Assembly: GCA_013203785.1 (NCBI GenBank)
Contig: JABMPJ010000003.1
Coordinates: forward strand, 1 to 53,900
DNA length: 53,900 nt
Direction of reading: 5' to 3'
Origin: Lentisphaerota bacterium
GTDB taxonomy: Bacteria > Verrucomicrobiota > Kiritimatiellia > UBA8416 > JABMPJ01
Shown here: positions 1 through 7,958 of the stretch, one piece after another
How positions within the stretch are numbered: position 1 is the first letter of the stretch
Layout: every line of letters starts with the position of its first letter
Position numbers and translations under genes: made by a program
Notes under the pieces: model-generated
Told to the model about the DNA's origin: nothing
Seen by the model: the letters and a program-made list of their open reading frames with translations, nothing else
Database searches by the model: none

Positions 1-94
1 AATGCTCGGTTGTTCTGGCCCTGGAGGGTCGCGCTTTGTCGCGTCCGGAGACCGAAGCATGCCAAAGGGAAAGGCCATGCGCATGCGGCTCACT

Positions 95-1240
95 TCACCC
101 GATGATGATCTTCTCGATCTCGCGCGGAAAGCGGGTTAGACAGTCATGACCGCCCTCCGTGACGCGCACGTCGTCTTCGATGCGAATGCCCCCCAGGCCC
201 TTGAGATAAATGCCCGGTTCGATCGTGACGATCATGTTGCGGCGTAGGCGAACGGCGGCGGCCTGAGGCTGGGATCCCGTACCGAGGCGCGGTGCCTCGT
301 GGATGTCGAGGCCGATGCCATGTCCGAGGCCATGTCGGATATTATCGCCGTAGCCACCGTCGCGAATGATGTCCCAGGCCTGCCTGGCGACACTGTGCGT
401 AGCTACGCCAGGGCGTATGGCTGCCGTGCCGCGCTGATTGGCGCGGTAGACCAGCTTATAGACCTCGGCCATCTTAGGACGTGGTGTTCCCATGAACAGG
501 ACGCGCGTAATATCGCTGCGGTAGCCGTGAAGTTCAGCACCCCAGTCGAAGAGGAGGGGCTCGCCGCGCCGTACCTTGTGGTCGCTGGGGAAGTGATGAC
601 AGCTGGCGCTGTTGGCGCCAGCCGCGGCGATGATTCCCCCCACCGGGAAGCCCTGCCGGTCGGTGCCGAGTTGTCGCATGCGGTACTCCAGCTCGGCCGC
701 CAGTCGCTTCTCGGTGCGTCCGACAAAGGCGTGCAATCCCTCGCTGACCATGGAGAGCAGTGCCTGCTCGGCGATGCGCACGCATTTGCGCGTGAGGCGG
801 ATTTCCTGTTCATCCTTCACGGCACGGTAAGTGATCACCGTCTCGCCGATATCGACTTGGCGGCGACGGCCCATCGCGGCAGCGAACGTCTGGTGCTGAG
901 GCCAGCTCATGTCGTTGCCCTGGAAACCGATCGCGCGCCGATGCTTTTTGCGGTTGAGGGCGTTGTGGGCCTGTTCGAAAAGGGGGCCCTGGGGCAGGAC
1001 GACGTCCACGCCGGGTGCTTGCACCCGGATGCAGTCGAGGAACATCCGACTGGTAAAGAGCGTGGCCCAGTCGCGGCCAAAGAGCAGGGCGGGGGACCCC
1101 TCGGTACACCCTGAGAGATAGCGGATGTCGGTCGCGTTCGTGATGAGGAGCGCTTCGACGCCGTGCTCCGCTCGGGCTCGACGCAGAACGCCCTGCCGAC
1201 GTTGCCGGTAGTCGGACTCACTGAAGAGCAGTTTACTCAT
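95..1240 (-). CDS. M24B family metallopeptidase (Xaa-Pro aminopeptidase-like)
   Basis: Cytosolic dinuclear-metal aminopeptidase, predicted to remove an N-terminal residue preceding proline. The 381-residue protein has a creatinase-type N-terminal domain (about 1-135) and a C-terminal pita-bread domain. All expected metal ligands are visible: two Asp in FDWGAELHGYRSDITR, His in HGLGHGIGLDIHE, Glu in TIEPGIY and Glu in RIEDDV. The length fits short bacterial PepQ/YpdF-type enzymes. The start has an AAGGA site about 6 bases upstream. It is the last gene of a minus-strand run and follows ruvC by 12 bases, so it is probably co-transcribed with yebC and ruvC. Substrate preference cannot be read from the sequence. 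Bases 1-94 downstream hold no recognisable gene. Confidence 0.9.
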   Translation of the reverse strand: MSKLLFSESDYRQRRQGVLRRARAEHGVEALLITNATDIRYLSGCTEGSPALLFGRDWATLFTSRMFLDCIRVQAPGVDVVLPQGPLFEQAHNALNRKKHRRAIGFQGNDMSWPQHQTFAAAMGRRRQVDIGETVITYRAVKDEQEIRLTRKCVRIAEQALLSMVSEGLHAFVGRTEKRLAAELEYRMRQLGTDRQGFPVGGIIAAAGANSASCHHFPSDHKVRRGEPLLFDWGAELHGYRSDITRVLFMGTPRPKMAEVYKLVYRANQRGTAAIRPGVATHSVARQAWDIIRDGGYGDNIRHGLGHGIGLDIHEAPRLGTGSQPQAAAVRLRRNMIVTIEPGIYLKGLGGIRIEDDVRVTEGGHDCLTRFPREIEKIIIG

Positions 1241-1252
1241 GGATTGTCCTTG

Positions 1253-1762
1253 CTATAGAGACTCGGTCGCCAAGACGGTATGGGATGTACAGCTGTGGAG
1301 GTGACAAATCGCGAGCGCGAGCGCGTCGCTGGCATCCGCAGGAGGCGTCTCAGACAGGTTCAGAAGCGTCACGATCATTTTTTGAACCTGAGGCTTCTGC
1401 GCGCCCCCGAAACCAACCACGGCTTGTTTGACGCGGCGCGGCGCGTATTCATAGAGCTTGAGACCGTGGCGCGTACAGGTGGCAATGGCCACACCGCGGG
1501 CCTGTCCCAGCACCATAGCGGTGCGGGCATTTTTGAAGAAGAACGCGCCTTCAATAGCCACGGCATCGGGTGTGGTCTCGCGTATAATGTCCTGCAGGCC
1601 TTCATCCAGGCGGAGCAGGCACTGCGAGAGTGGGATGCTTGGTTTAGAGCGGATGACGTTGTAGGCCACGAGGGAGAGCTTGCTTCCCGTTGCCTCCACC
1701 ACGCCGACCCCGCTCGCCCGCAGGGCCGTATCGATTCCCAGGATGCGGGTGCTACTCGGCAT
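1253..1762 (-). CDS. ruvC: Crossover junction endodeoxyribonuclease RuvC
   Basis: Resolves Holliday junctions during homologous recombination, as a dimer with RuvAB. The 169-residue product matches the usual size (about 170). Catalytic acidic residues are in place: Asp in ILGIDTAL near the N-terminus, Glu in AIEGAFF near residue 66, and the Asp pair in DASDALALAICH near the C-terminus. I chose the ATG at 1762 because the conserved beta-strand leading to GIDTA starts right after it. It has an AGGAA site in the end of yebC, and the longer frame upstream is just out-of-frame yebC. The gene overlaps yebC by 11 bases, implying translational coupling. The yebC-ruvC order is common in bacteria; ruvA and ruvB are not adjacent here. 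Confidence 0.95.
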   Translation of the reverse strand: MPSSTRILGIDTALRASGVGVVEATGSKLSLVAYNVIRSKPSIPLSQCLLRLDEGLQDIIRETTPDAVAIEGAFFFKNARTAMVLGQARGVAIATCTRHGLKLYEYAPRRVKQAVVGFGGAQKPQVQKMIVTLLNLSETPPADASDALALAICHLHSCTSHTVLATESL

Positions 1763-2507
1763 CCAGTTCCTGCATGATGGCTTCGTCGATGTCCATGTTG
1801 GTGAAAACACTTTGGACATCGTCATTATCTTCGAGCGCATCCACAAAGCGTATGATCGATGCGGCCGTCGATTTCTCGGTGACCGGTACGAGTGTGTCGC
1901 TTACAAGGCAGACTTCAGCGCTCAGCGTCTCAACGCCGGCCTTCTCAAGTGCTTCGGTCACATCGTTGAACGCGTTGGGATCGGTCAGGATCTCGAACTG
2001 GTCGCCCCCTTGCGTCATATCGTCGGCACCGGCTTCCAGCACGATTGCCATCAGCTCGTCTTCATCGGCCTTCTCGGCATCCACGAAGATCTGCCCTTTG
2101 CGCTGAAACCCACGCGAGACGGAGCCCTGCGCGGCAAAGCTTGAGCCGTGCTTCGAGAAGATGTGGCGGATCTCGGCTGCGGCCCGGTTTTTGTTGTCGG
2201 TCAGCGCCAGCACAATCAAGCCGCCGCCGCCGCCCGCGTACCCCTCGTAGAGGATCTCTTCGTAGACGGCACCTTCCAGCTCGCCCGCGCCCTTCTTGAT
2301 CGCTCTCTCCATGTTGTCGGCGGGCATGTTGACGCTCTTGGCCTTCTGGATCACGGTGCGCAGCGTGGGGTTCATGCTCGGATCACTGCCGCCCTGGCGC
2401 GCCACCACCATCAGCTCTTTGCTGATCTTGCTGAACGCTTGACCGCGCTTCGCATCGGCCGCGCCCTTCTTGTGCTTAATCGTTGCCCACTTGCTATGTC
2501 CGCTCAT
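1752..2507 (-). CDS. yebC: YebC/PmpR family protein
   Basis: Conserved bacterial protein of the YebC/TACO1 family, described both as a DNA-binding regulator and as a translation factor acting on proline-rich stalls. The 251-residue product begins with the signature MSGHSKWATIKHKKGAADAK and has the usual length and three-domain layout, ending in an acidic tail (DDVQSVFTNMDIDEAIMQELD). A strong AAGGGAG site sits before the ATG. It lies between a radical SAM gene (34 bases upstream) and ruvC (overlapping), consistent with one operon. Identification is firm; the molecular role in this organism is not deducible. Confidence 0.95.
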   Translation of the reverse strand: MSGHSKWATIKHKKGAADAKRGQAFSKISKELMVVARQGGSDPSMNPTLRTVIQKAKSVNMPADNMERAIKKGAGELEGAVYEEILYEGYAGGGGGLIVLALTDNKNRAAAEIRHIFSKHGSSFAAQGSVSRGFQRKGQIFVDAEKADEDELMAIVLEAGADDMTQGGDQFEILTDPNAFNDVTEALEKAGVETLSAEVCLVSDTLVPVTEKSTAASIIRFVDALEDNDDVQSVFTNMDIDEAIMQELDAE

Positions 2508-2541
2508 CGTTGCTCCCTTACACCTTAAAAGTCCTGAAGCG

Positions 2542-3450
2542 CTACTTTATAGCCGATCCGGGCGGCATCGCAAAGCCGATTAATTCATCCGGCGAGTCGC
2601 CCTCGTAGTCCTGTATCCACCCGTCATCGAAGTCAAGGGCGGTCGCCACCTCCACCACGCGGTCGTACTCCTCCCGCGAAATGGGGCGGTTCCAGCCCGG
2701 CCGCTGCAGGGCGCGGAAGGCGGGCGTGTACTGGGCCATGACACTGATGGCGATCGTGGGGCCGATGGTCTCGGCCAGCCAGCGCAGGTTGGCGATGGTC
2801 TCGTCGGCGCGGCCGGGCAGAATGAGGAGACGGCAGATGGTGCCGCGCGTGGCGATGCCCTCGGCGTCCAGCTGGAGGGTGCCCTTCTGACGCCACATCG
2901 TCAGCAGTGCCTCACGTGCCAGCGCGACGTAGTCCGCCCGTCCGGAACCTTCGTGGGCTGAGCTCTCCTCGGCGTAGCGCAGGTCGGTTAGGTAGATATC
3001 AACCAGCGTCTCGGCGGCCGCGAGTGTATCGGTCGATTCGAAGCCGCTGGTGTTGTAGACCACCGGTCTGCGGATGCCGGCCTGATGGAGGGGGACGATG
3101 GCCGCTTGGATCTGCGGCAGCCAGGGGGTGGGGCTGACCAGGTTCCAGTTGTGGCAGCCGACTCGATCGAGCTCCCTAAAAAGGTTGGTCAGAGCCGACT
3201 CGTCATACGTCGCGCCCGCCCCCTCCTGGCTCCAGGGGTGGTTTTGGCAGTATAGACAGTGGAGCGTGCAGCGGCTGAAGAAGACGGTACCGGAGCCCTT
3301 GGTGCCTGACAGTGGTGGCTCTTCACCGTGGTGGGGGCCGTAGCGATAGACCTCGGCCAGCGGCCCGGCCCGGCAGAAGCCGAGCCCGCCGGAGAGTCGG
3401 TCCACGCCGCACCGGCGTGGGCATAAATTGCAGGAATGCAGTGCGATCAC
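2542..3450 (-). CDS. Radical SAM protein, PflX/COG1313 type
   Basis: A 302-residue radical SAM enzyme related to pyruvate formate-lyase activating enzymes. The AdoMet iron-sulfur motif CTLHCLYC (CxxxCxxC) is near residue 61, inside the conserved block FFSRCTLHCLYCQNHPWSQ. An N-terminal cysteine cluster (CNLCPRRCGVDR ... GFCRAG) is typical of the PflX/COG1313 group and could hold another metal site. The start is a GTG at 3450. It lies 47 bases downstream of the EF-G-like gene and 34 bases upstream of yebC on the same strand. No PFL-type glycyl radical enzyme is in the window, so the substrate is unknown. Family assignment is confident; activation of a specific partner is not. Confidence 0.8.
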   Translation of the reverse strand: MIALHSCNLCPRRCGVDRLSGGLGFCRAGPLAEVYRYGPHHGEEPPLSGTKGSGTVFFSRCTLHCLYCQNHPWSQEGAGATYDESALTNLFRELDRVGCHNWNLVSPTPWLPQIQAAIVPLHQAGIRRPVVYNTSGFESTDTLAAAETLVDIYLTDLRYAEESSAHEGSGRADYVALAREALLTMWRQKGTLQLDAEGIATRGTICRLLILPGRADETIANLRWLAETIGPTIAISVMAQYTPAFRALQRPGWNRPISREEYDRVVEVATALDFDDGWIQDYEGDSPDELIGFAMPPGSAIK

Positions 3451-3497
3451 GTCCCTGCTGATCTCCGACGTCTGGCCTACGACAGTCTGAATACGGT

Positions 3498-5525
3498 CTA
3501 CTCCACCTTGGTCGCAGCGACCTCGGCTGCAACCTTCTGCGTGATGTTGGCCGGGGCCACATCGTAGCGAGTAAACTCCATTTCAAACGAGCCCTGTCCC
3601 GCGGTCATGCTGCGCAGCTCGGCGGCGTAGCGGAAGAGCTCGGACTGGGGCACTTCAGCCGTCAAGACCTGCATGCCCTCCGTAGCCTCCATGCCCATGA
3701 TGCGCCCGCGCTTGTGGTTGAGATCGCCATTGATGTCGCCCAGGGCGTGATCCGGAATCATGACCTTGACCGTCATGATCGGCTCGAGCAGCACCGGCTT
3801 GGCATTGCTCATGGCCTCGCGCAGGGCGCGTGAGCCGGCAATCTTAAAGGCGACTTCGGAGGAGTCGACATCGTGATAGGAGCCATCGTAGAGCGTGGCC
3901 TTCACCTTGGTGACAGGGAAGCCCGCAATAGAGCCGCTGGTCATGCCATCCACCAACCCCTTTTGGACGCCCGGAATGAAGTTGCCGGGAATCACGCCGC
4001 CCACGATCGCGTTGACAAACCAATCCTCTTCGCCTTCGGGCAGCGGTTCGACGCGCAGGTAAACCTCGCCGTACTGGCCGCGTCCGCCGGACTGCTTTTT
4101 GTGTTTGTGGTGGCCTTCGCCCAGGCTGGTGACAGTCTCCATATAGGGCACTTTGGGGGTGCTGAGAGTCACTTCAACGTTACTGCGGCTCTTCATCATG
4201 CCGACCGCGACGTCGATATGAACATCACCCAGTCCTTGCAGCACGACCTCATGGGTCTGGGCGTTGCGGTCCACATGCAGAGTCGGGTCCTCTTCGCAAA
4301 TACGCGTCAGGGCCAGGCCAATCTTGTCTTCATCGGCCTGGGTTTTGGCCTCAACAGCCTGGAACATGACCGGTTTCGGGAATCGGATGCCGTGCATAAC
4401 CGTCGTGCCGCCGATGTCGCAGAGCGTATCGCCGACGTGCGTGCCCTTGAGCTTGGGAATAGCCACAATGTCGCCCGGACGGGCTTGGGGTACCGCCTCT
4501 TGTTTCTTGCCGTTGACTCGGAGCATCGTGTGCATGCGCTCTTTATGATCGCGCGTGGTATTCTGTATCTCGCAGTCACTCTTCAGTGTCCCGCCGAGAA
4601 TGCGAACAAAGTTTAACTGCCCCACAAAGGGGTCGTTGACCGAGCGCCATACGAAGCCGACGAAGGGGGCATCGGCGGCCGTGTCGACCTTGTGGCCGTC
4701 CTTGTCCAGAATCTCGCGGTCGAGTGGCGAGCGGAACAGTCGGCAAATCCCGTCCATCAGCTCGGTGACGCCGATGTCCTTGAGTGGCATGGCCGCAAAG
4801 ACGGGGCAGAGGCCGCCCGAATCTACCGCCGCGTGCAAACCCGCCGCGATCTCCTCCGGGGAGAGCGCTTCGCCACCGAGATATTTTTCAATCAGCGTGT
4901 CGTCCGTTTCGGCGGCCAGTTCAACCAGGGCCCCCTTGGCTTCCGTCACCTGGGCGGCCATGTCGTCGCTCACATTAGTGGCCGCGAGCACGTCGAGCAC
5001 GGCCGATCCGTCCGCGTTGGGGAGCGAGACAGGTACGCAGCCGTTACCGAACGCGGCCTGGATCTCCAGGAGCGCTTTCTCGTAGCTGGCGTTATCGCGA
5101 TCCAGGCCTGTGATCACGAAGCCGCGTGCCAGTCCGGCGCGCTTGGCATGTTTCCAGACTTGGCGGGTACCGACCTGGACGCCTGAGACGGCATCCACGG
5201 CAATCAGGGCGGTGCCCGTGGCGCGGCAGGCTGAGATAACCTGGCCGTAAAAATCCATGTACCCGGGGGTGTCGACAAAAGTTAGGGCGCGCTGTTTACC
5301 ATTGGTGGCCTTGTAAGGGGCCGCAAAGGATTTGGCAAAAATCGTGATCTTGCGCCCCTTCTCCTCCTCTGTAAAGTCCGCCATGCTGGAGCCCGTATCC
5401 ACCAGCCCGAGGCGATCATTCAGCCCCAGCTTAAAGAGCATGGCATCCACGAGTGTCGTCTTACCGCTCCCGGTATGACCCATAATCGCAAAAGTTCTAG
5501 CATCGGCAACCGGAATGTCCTGCAT
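3498..5525 (-). CDS. Elongation factor G-like translational GTPase (EF-G paralogue)
   Basis: A 675-residue GTPase with the EF-G domain order: G domain, beta-barrel (FVRILGGTLKSD), domain III, domain IV (HKHKKQSGGRGQYGEV) and C-terminal domain V. The P-loop reads GHTGSGKTTL rather than the usual GHIDAGKTT of ribosomal EF-G. Switch II is DTPGYMDF, and the G4 site is TGLDRDN instead of NKxD. These changes match the EF-G2/EF-G-like group whose exact role is unsettled, so it should not be called the main EF-G. A GGGGA element precedes the ATG. It is the first gene of the minus-strand run that continues to the radical SAM gene. Confidence 0.85.
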   Translation of the reverse strand: MQDIPVADARTFAIMGHTGSGKTTLVDAMLFKLGLNDRLGLVDTGSSMADFTEEEKGRKITIFAKSFAAPYKATNGKQRALTFVDTPGYMDFYGQVISACRATGTALIAVDAVSGVQVGTRQVWKHAKRAGLARGFVITGLDRDNASYEKALLEIQAAFGNGCVPVSLPNADGSAVLDVLAATNVSDDMAAQVTEAKGALVELAAETDDTLIEKYLGGEALSPEEIAAGLHAAVDSGGLCPVFAAMPLKDIGVTELMDGICRLFRSPLDREILDKDGHKVDTAADAPFVGFVWRSVNDPFVGQLNFVRILGGTLKSDCEIQNTTRDHKERMHTMLRVNGKKQEAVPQARPGDIVAIPKLKGTHVGDTLCDIGGTTVMHGIRFPKPVMFQAVEAKTQADEDKIGLALTRICEEDPTLHVDRNAQTHEVVLQGLGDVHIDVAVGMMKSRSNVEVTLSTPKVPYMETVTSLGEGHHKHKKQSGGRGQYGEVYLRVEPLPEGEEDWFVNAIVGGVIPGNFIPGVQKGLVDGMTSGSIAGFPVTKVKATLYDGSYHDVDSSEVAFKIAGSRALREAMSNAKPVLLEPIMTVKVMIPDHALGDINGDLNHKRGRIMGMEATEGMQVLTAEVPQSELFRYAAELRSMTAGQGSFEMEFTRYDVAPANITQKVAAEVAATKVE

Positions 5526-5614
5526 AATGCGTGTCCCCTGATTTGAGTGTTAATAGACGAAAAATGCTGATTATGGCATGCAAAAGGCCGGCTTGCAAGG
5601 TGGAGATAGGCAAA

Positions 5615-5890
5615 TGAGCGGCAATAATCGACGCGCTCCAGCCGCTTAACACCGTCTGCAGCGACTGGTTCCGAGAGCAGGGGCTTCTCGACCATCTCGT
5701 CCCGGCCAGTACCGGCATCGGCGCGGCCAACCCCTTCGGCGCGGCGCGTACGGCCGGGCTCATCGCGGAGCAGCCCCTGTTCGGCGCGGTCACCAATATC
5801 GGGGCCCAATATCGGGGCCTGTCCCTTCTGCCCTTTGAGACGCCCCAGTCCGTTGAAATCTACTTCTTTTGCCATCGTATCACAGAAAAA
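5615..5890 (+). other. Decayed or unassigned stretch between EF-G-like gene and AbiE module
   Basis: The 530-base gap holds no intact gene that I recognise. One plus-strand frame stays open from a stop at about 5612 to about 6010 with fairly protein-like content (for example GLLDHLVPASTGIGAANPFG), but it has no start codon or ribosome site and fades into low-quality sequence. It may be the remnant of a gene disrupted before the toxin-antitoxin module arrived. A minus-strand frame across the same bases is also open, so coding strand and reality are uncertain. Confidence 0.25.
5813..5835 (+). repeat. Diverged copy of GC-rich REP-like element
   Basis: The string CGGGGCCTGTCCCTT followed by CTGCCCTT resembles the 28-bp element at 30181 and 32015 (CCGGGGTCTGTCCCTTCCTG), with one substitution and short deletions. 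It is preceded by a tandem GGGGCC-containing duplication (AATATCGGGGCC twice). It lies about 110 bases before the AbiE promoter. Homology to the other copies is inferred by eye only. Confidence 0.4.
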
Positions 5891-5953
5891 ATGGATCGGT
5901 ATTCCAGGAAGACCCCAGGTCGCTCCGCTCCTAGACCCTTTTACACACCAATG

Positions 5954-5982
5954 TTGACAGTGCCCAGAAGAATGGGTGTAAA
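5954..5982 (+). promoter_or_regulatory. Predicted sigma70-type promoter for the AbiE operon
   Basis: TTGACA at 5954-5959 is followed after 17 bases by TGTAAA at 5977-5982. The predicted start of transcription is near 5989, about 65 bases before the first gene. The element is flanked by an imperfect inverted repeat (TTACACACCA at 5941 and TGGGTGTAA at 5973). Confidence 0.5.
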
Positions 5983-6018
5983 CGATTCCCATTGCTATTT
6001 TGATCCATTTCTATAACA

Positions 6019-6043
6019 GTATGTCCACACAGTATGGACATAC
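6019..6043. promoter_or_regulatory. Inverted-repeat operator upstream of AbiEi
   Basis: Perfect 9-base arms GTATGTCCA (6019-6027) and TGGACATAC (6035-6043) are separated by 7 bases. They lie between the predicted transcription start and the AbiEi start codon at 6055. AbiEi antitoxins are known to bind inverted repeats upstream of their own operon and repress it, so this is the natural autoregulatory operator. Binding here is inferred. Confidence 0.6.
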
Positions 6044-6054
6044 CGTGTTGAAAA

Positions 6055-6717
6055 ATGAAGACAATGCGAACTACTGGCCAGATAAGGCAACAGATTGACA
6101 GAGAAGTCTTTGACTATCAGAGGCTTCTTCAGTGCCTGTCCGCCTACGCAAAGCCACGTGATAAAATCAAGCGGCTTCTGGATGCGGGCGATATTGTCCG
6201 CGTCAAGAAGGGCCTCTACGTCTTTGGCGATGTCTACCGACGCGCTCCCGTGAACCGAGAGCTTCTGGCCAACCTCATCTATGGCCCCTCCTACATCAGT
6301 CTGGACTACGCCCTCGCATGGCACGGCCTCATACCCGAACGGGTCACCACCGTGACCTCGGTGACCACCGGGCGCTCGCGCAGGTTCACGACGCCGTTCG
6401 GTGTTTTCACTTACCGACCTCTTCCTGAATGTCGCTACGCCACGGGGGTGTTGTTGCAGCAGGGCGAAAATGAATCGTTCCTGCTTGCGTCACCGGAGAA
6501 GGCTCTCGCTGATAAGGTGTGGGATGACAAGCGCTTTTCTGGAGCGACCACGGCCGCATACGAAGACTATCTCGCACGTGATCTACGGGTTGATATCGAC
6601 CGCCTCCTGTTGCTGGATGGGGAACGGCTTGAGGCCGTGCGTGCAGCCTACAACTCACGGAAGATTGACCGACTGATCCGCACTGTCCAAACACTCAGGG
6701 ATACCGCCGATGCATGA
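6055..6717 (+). CDS. AbiEi-type antitoxin / transcriptional regulator
   Basis: A 220-residue type IV toxin-antitoxin antitoxin. The N-terminal winged helix (about 1-70) has the family pattern RLLDAGDIVRVKKGLYVF. The C-terminal antitoxin domain includes PSYISLDYALAWHGLIPE and FLLASPEKALADKVW. It overlaps the downstream toxin gene by 8 bases, the usual coupled AbiEi-AbiEii order. A promoter and a 9-base-arm inverted repeat lie directly upstream, fitting autorepression. Two start codons (6055 and 6064) are possible; neither has a strong ribosome site. Established family knowledge says it neutralises the nucleotidyltransferase toxin without forming a stable complex. Confidence 0.9.
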   Translation: MKTMRTTGQIRQQIDREVFDYQRLLQCLSAYAKPRDKIKRLLDAGDIVRVKKGLYVFGDVYRRAPVNRELLANLIYGPSYISLDYALAWHGLIPERVTTVTSVTTGRSRRFTTPFGVFTYRPLPECRYATGVLLQQGENESFLLASPEKALADKVWDDKRFSGATTAAYEDYLARDLRVDIDRLLLLDGERLEAVRAAYNSRKIDRLIRTVQTLRDTADA

Positions 6718-7582
6718 CGCCGTAAAGACAATGCTCAATGCCTATGACTGCCGGACGCGCGATGACTACGAGAATGCGATGCGTGAGATCATCCAGGAAG
6801 TGGCCCTTCTCGGCCTCTGGCGGTCGAAGTTCTTCGAGCACGCCGCGTTCTATGGCGGCACGGCCCTTCGGGTGCTGTATGGCCTGGACCGATACTCCGA
6901 GGATCTTGACTTCTCCATGCTGGCCCCGAGCCCCGACTTTCGCCTCGGCACCTATGGCGACAGTTTGCAGCGCGAGATCCGCAGTTTCGGCTTTCACGTC
7001 AGTTTCGAGCAACCCACACGCCCCCCCGAACGGCAGACAGCTATCGAGTCAGCATTTCTGAAGACGAACACGCTGCGCGAACTCATGGTGATCGAAGCCG
7101 ATCCAGGTATCCTGAAAGGCCTGCACCCGGACAAGCAACTGAAGGTGAAGATCGAGATCGATACGGACCCGCCGCCGGGTTTCCAGACGGAAAACCAATA
7201 CCTGCTTCAGCCCATTCCGTTCTCTGTCCGCGTCTTCGCGCTCCCCGACCTCTTTGCGGGGAAGCTGCACGCCGTTCTCTGCCGCCGGTGGAAGACCCGG
7301 GTCAAGGGGCGCGATTGGTATGACCTGGCGTGGTATGTCGGCCGACGGACGCCGCTGCATCTGAGTCATCTTGAAGCAAGGATGCGCCAGTCCGGCGACT
7401 ACAGCGATCCCTCTCCGCTGAGCCGCCAAGCCCTTGTAGACAGGCTTCGCGACGCGGCAGACGAGCTTGATGTTCCCCAGGCCCGCACGGAAGTGGAGCG
7501 GTTCCTGCGGGATCGCCGTGCCGTGGAAGTCTGGTCGAATGATTTCTTCCGCCACATTGCTGATCGCATTGAGGTCGTGTGA
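6710..7582 (+). CDS. AbiEii nucleotidyltransferase toxin
   Basis: A 290-residue toxin of the AbiEii/AbiGii (DUF1814) family, a nucleotidyltransferase that inactivates a cellular target and is linked to abortive phage resistance. The conserved nucleotidyltransferase core is visible near residue 47: FYGGTALRVLYGLDRYSEDLDFSM, with the GG(T) and DxD-like SEDLDF motifs. Further conserved blocks are KVKIEIDTDPP, LPDLFAGKLHAVLCRRW and RDWYDLAWYVGR. It begins 8 bases inside the antitoxin gene. The protein appears intact. The operon lies in a decayed region with a repeat upstream, suggesting recent acquisition. Confidence 0.92.
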   Translation: MHDAVKTMLNAYDCRTRDDYENAMREIIQEVALLGLWRSKFFEHAAFYGGTALRVLYGLDRYSEDLDFSMLAPSPDFRLGTYGDSLQREIRSFGFHVSFEQPTRPPERQTAIESAFLKTNTLRELMVIEADPGILKGLHPDKQLKVKIEIDTDPPPGFQTENQYLLQPIPFSVRVFALPDLFAGKLHAVLCRRWKTRVKGRDWYDLAWYVGRRTPLHLSHLEARMRQSGDYSDPSPLSRQALVDRLRDAADELDVPQARTEVERFLRDRRAVEVWSNDFFRHIADRIEVV

Positions 7583-7958
7583 CTCCCCACCCGTGGGCCA
7601 TGGTGTGTCCCACGGCCTGCTGTAGATTCCTGCTGGAATAAGGGAGCGGGGGAACGAGACAAAGAGGGATATATCATCCCTTCTGGGAACAAGAACCGAA
7701 CGAGAAATAGAACGAGACTGAACGGATCCGGTATTATTAACCGGTAAAGGAGCAGTCACCACCGTTGACCACTCAACGATAGTGACTAAAAGTCTTCGCA
7801 AGTCGGGACCTTTTAAAACCGAGAACTTCGTAGGGCCGGTTTTGAGTCGAGCTGTCGGTGACTCCGGACGGCGTGGCAGTAACCCCAGTCAAGGCTCGTT
7901 CCATGGACGGTGGTGGATAGCATTTGACACGCCCGTCGATTTGGGTGAGAAGGTTGGC
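7583..7958. other. Intergenic region with no gene recognised
   Basis: This 376-base stretch between AbiEii and the MoaB/CinA-like gene has no credible coding frame. An upstream extension of the next gene's frame reaches 7782, but it is compositionally unlike protein and lacks a ribosome site. Two possible hairpins are visible: GGGAT/ATCCC around 7667 and AAAACCG/CGGTTTT at 7815 and 7837. A small RNA or long leader cannot be excluded. Confidence 0.3.

Noticed and set aside
1763..1846. Upstream extension of RuvC
   Set aside because: These 28 codons lie inside yebC in another frame and are not part of the RuvC fold.
7782..7958. Extended start of the MoaB/CinA-like protein
   Set aside because: The extra 59 residues look non-protein-like and the family fold begins right after ATG 7959, which has a ribosome site.
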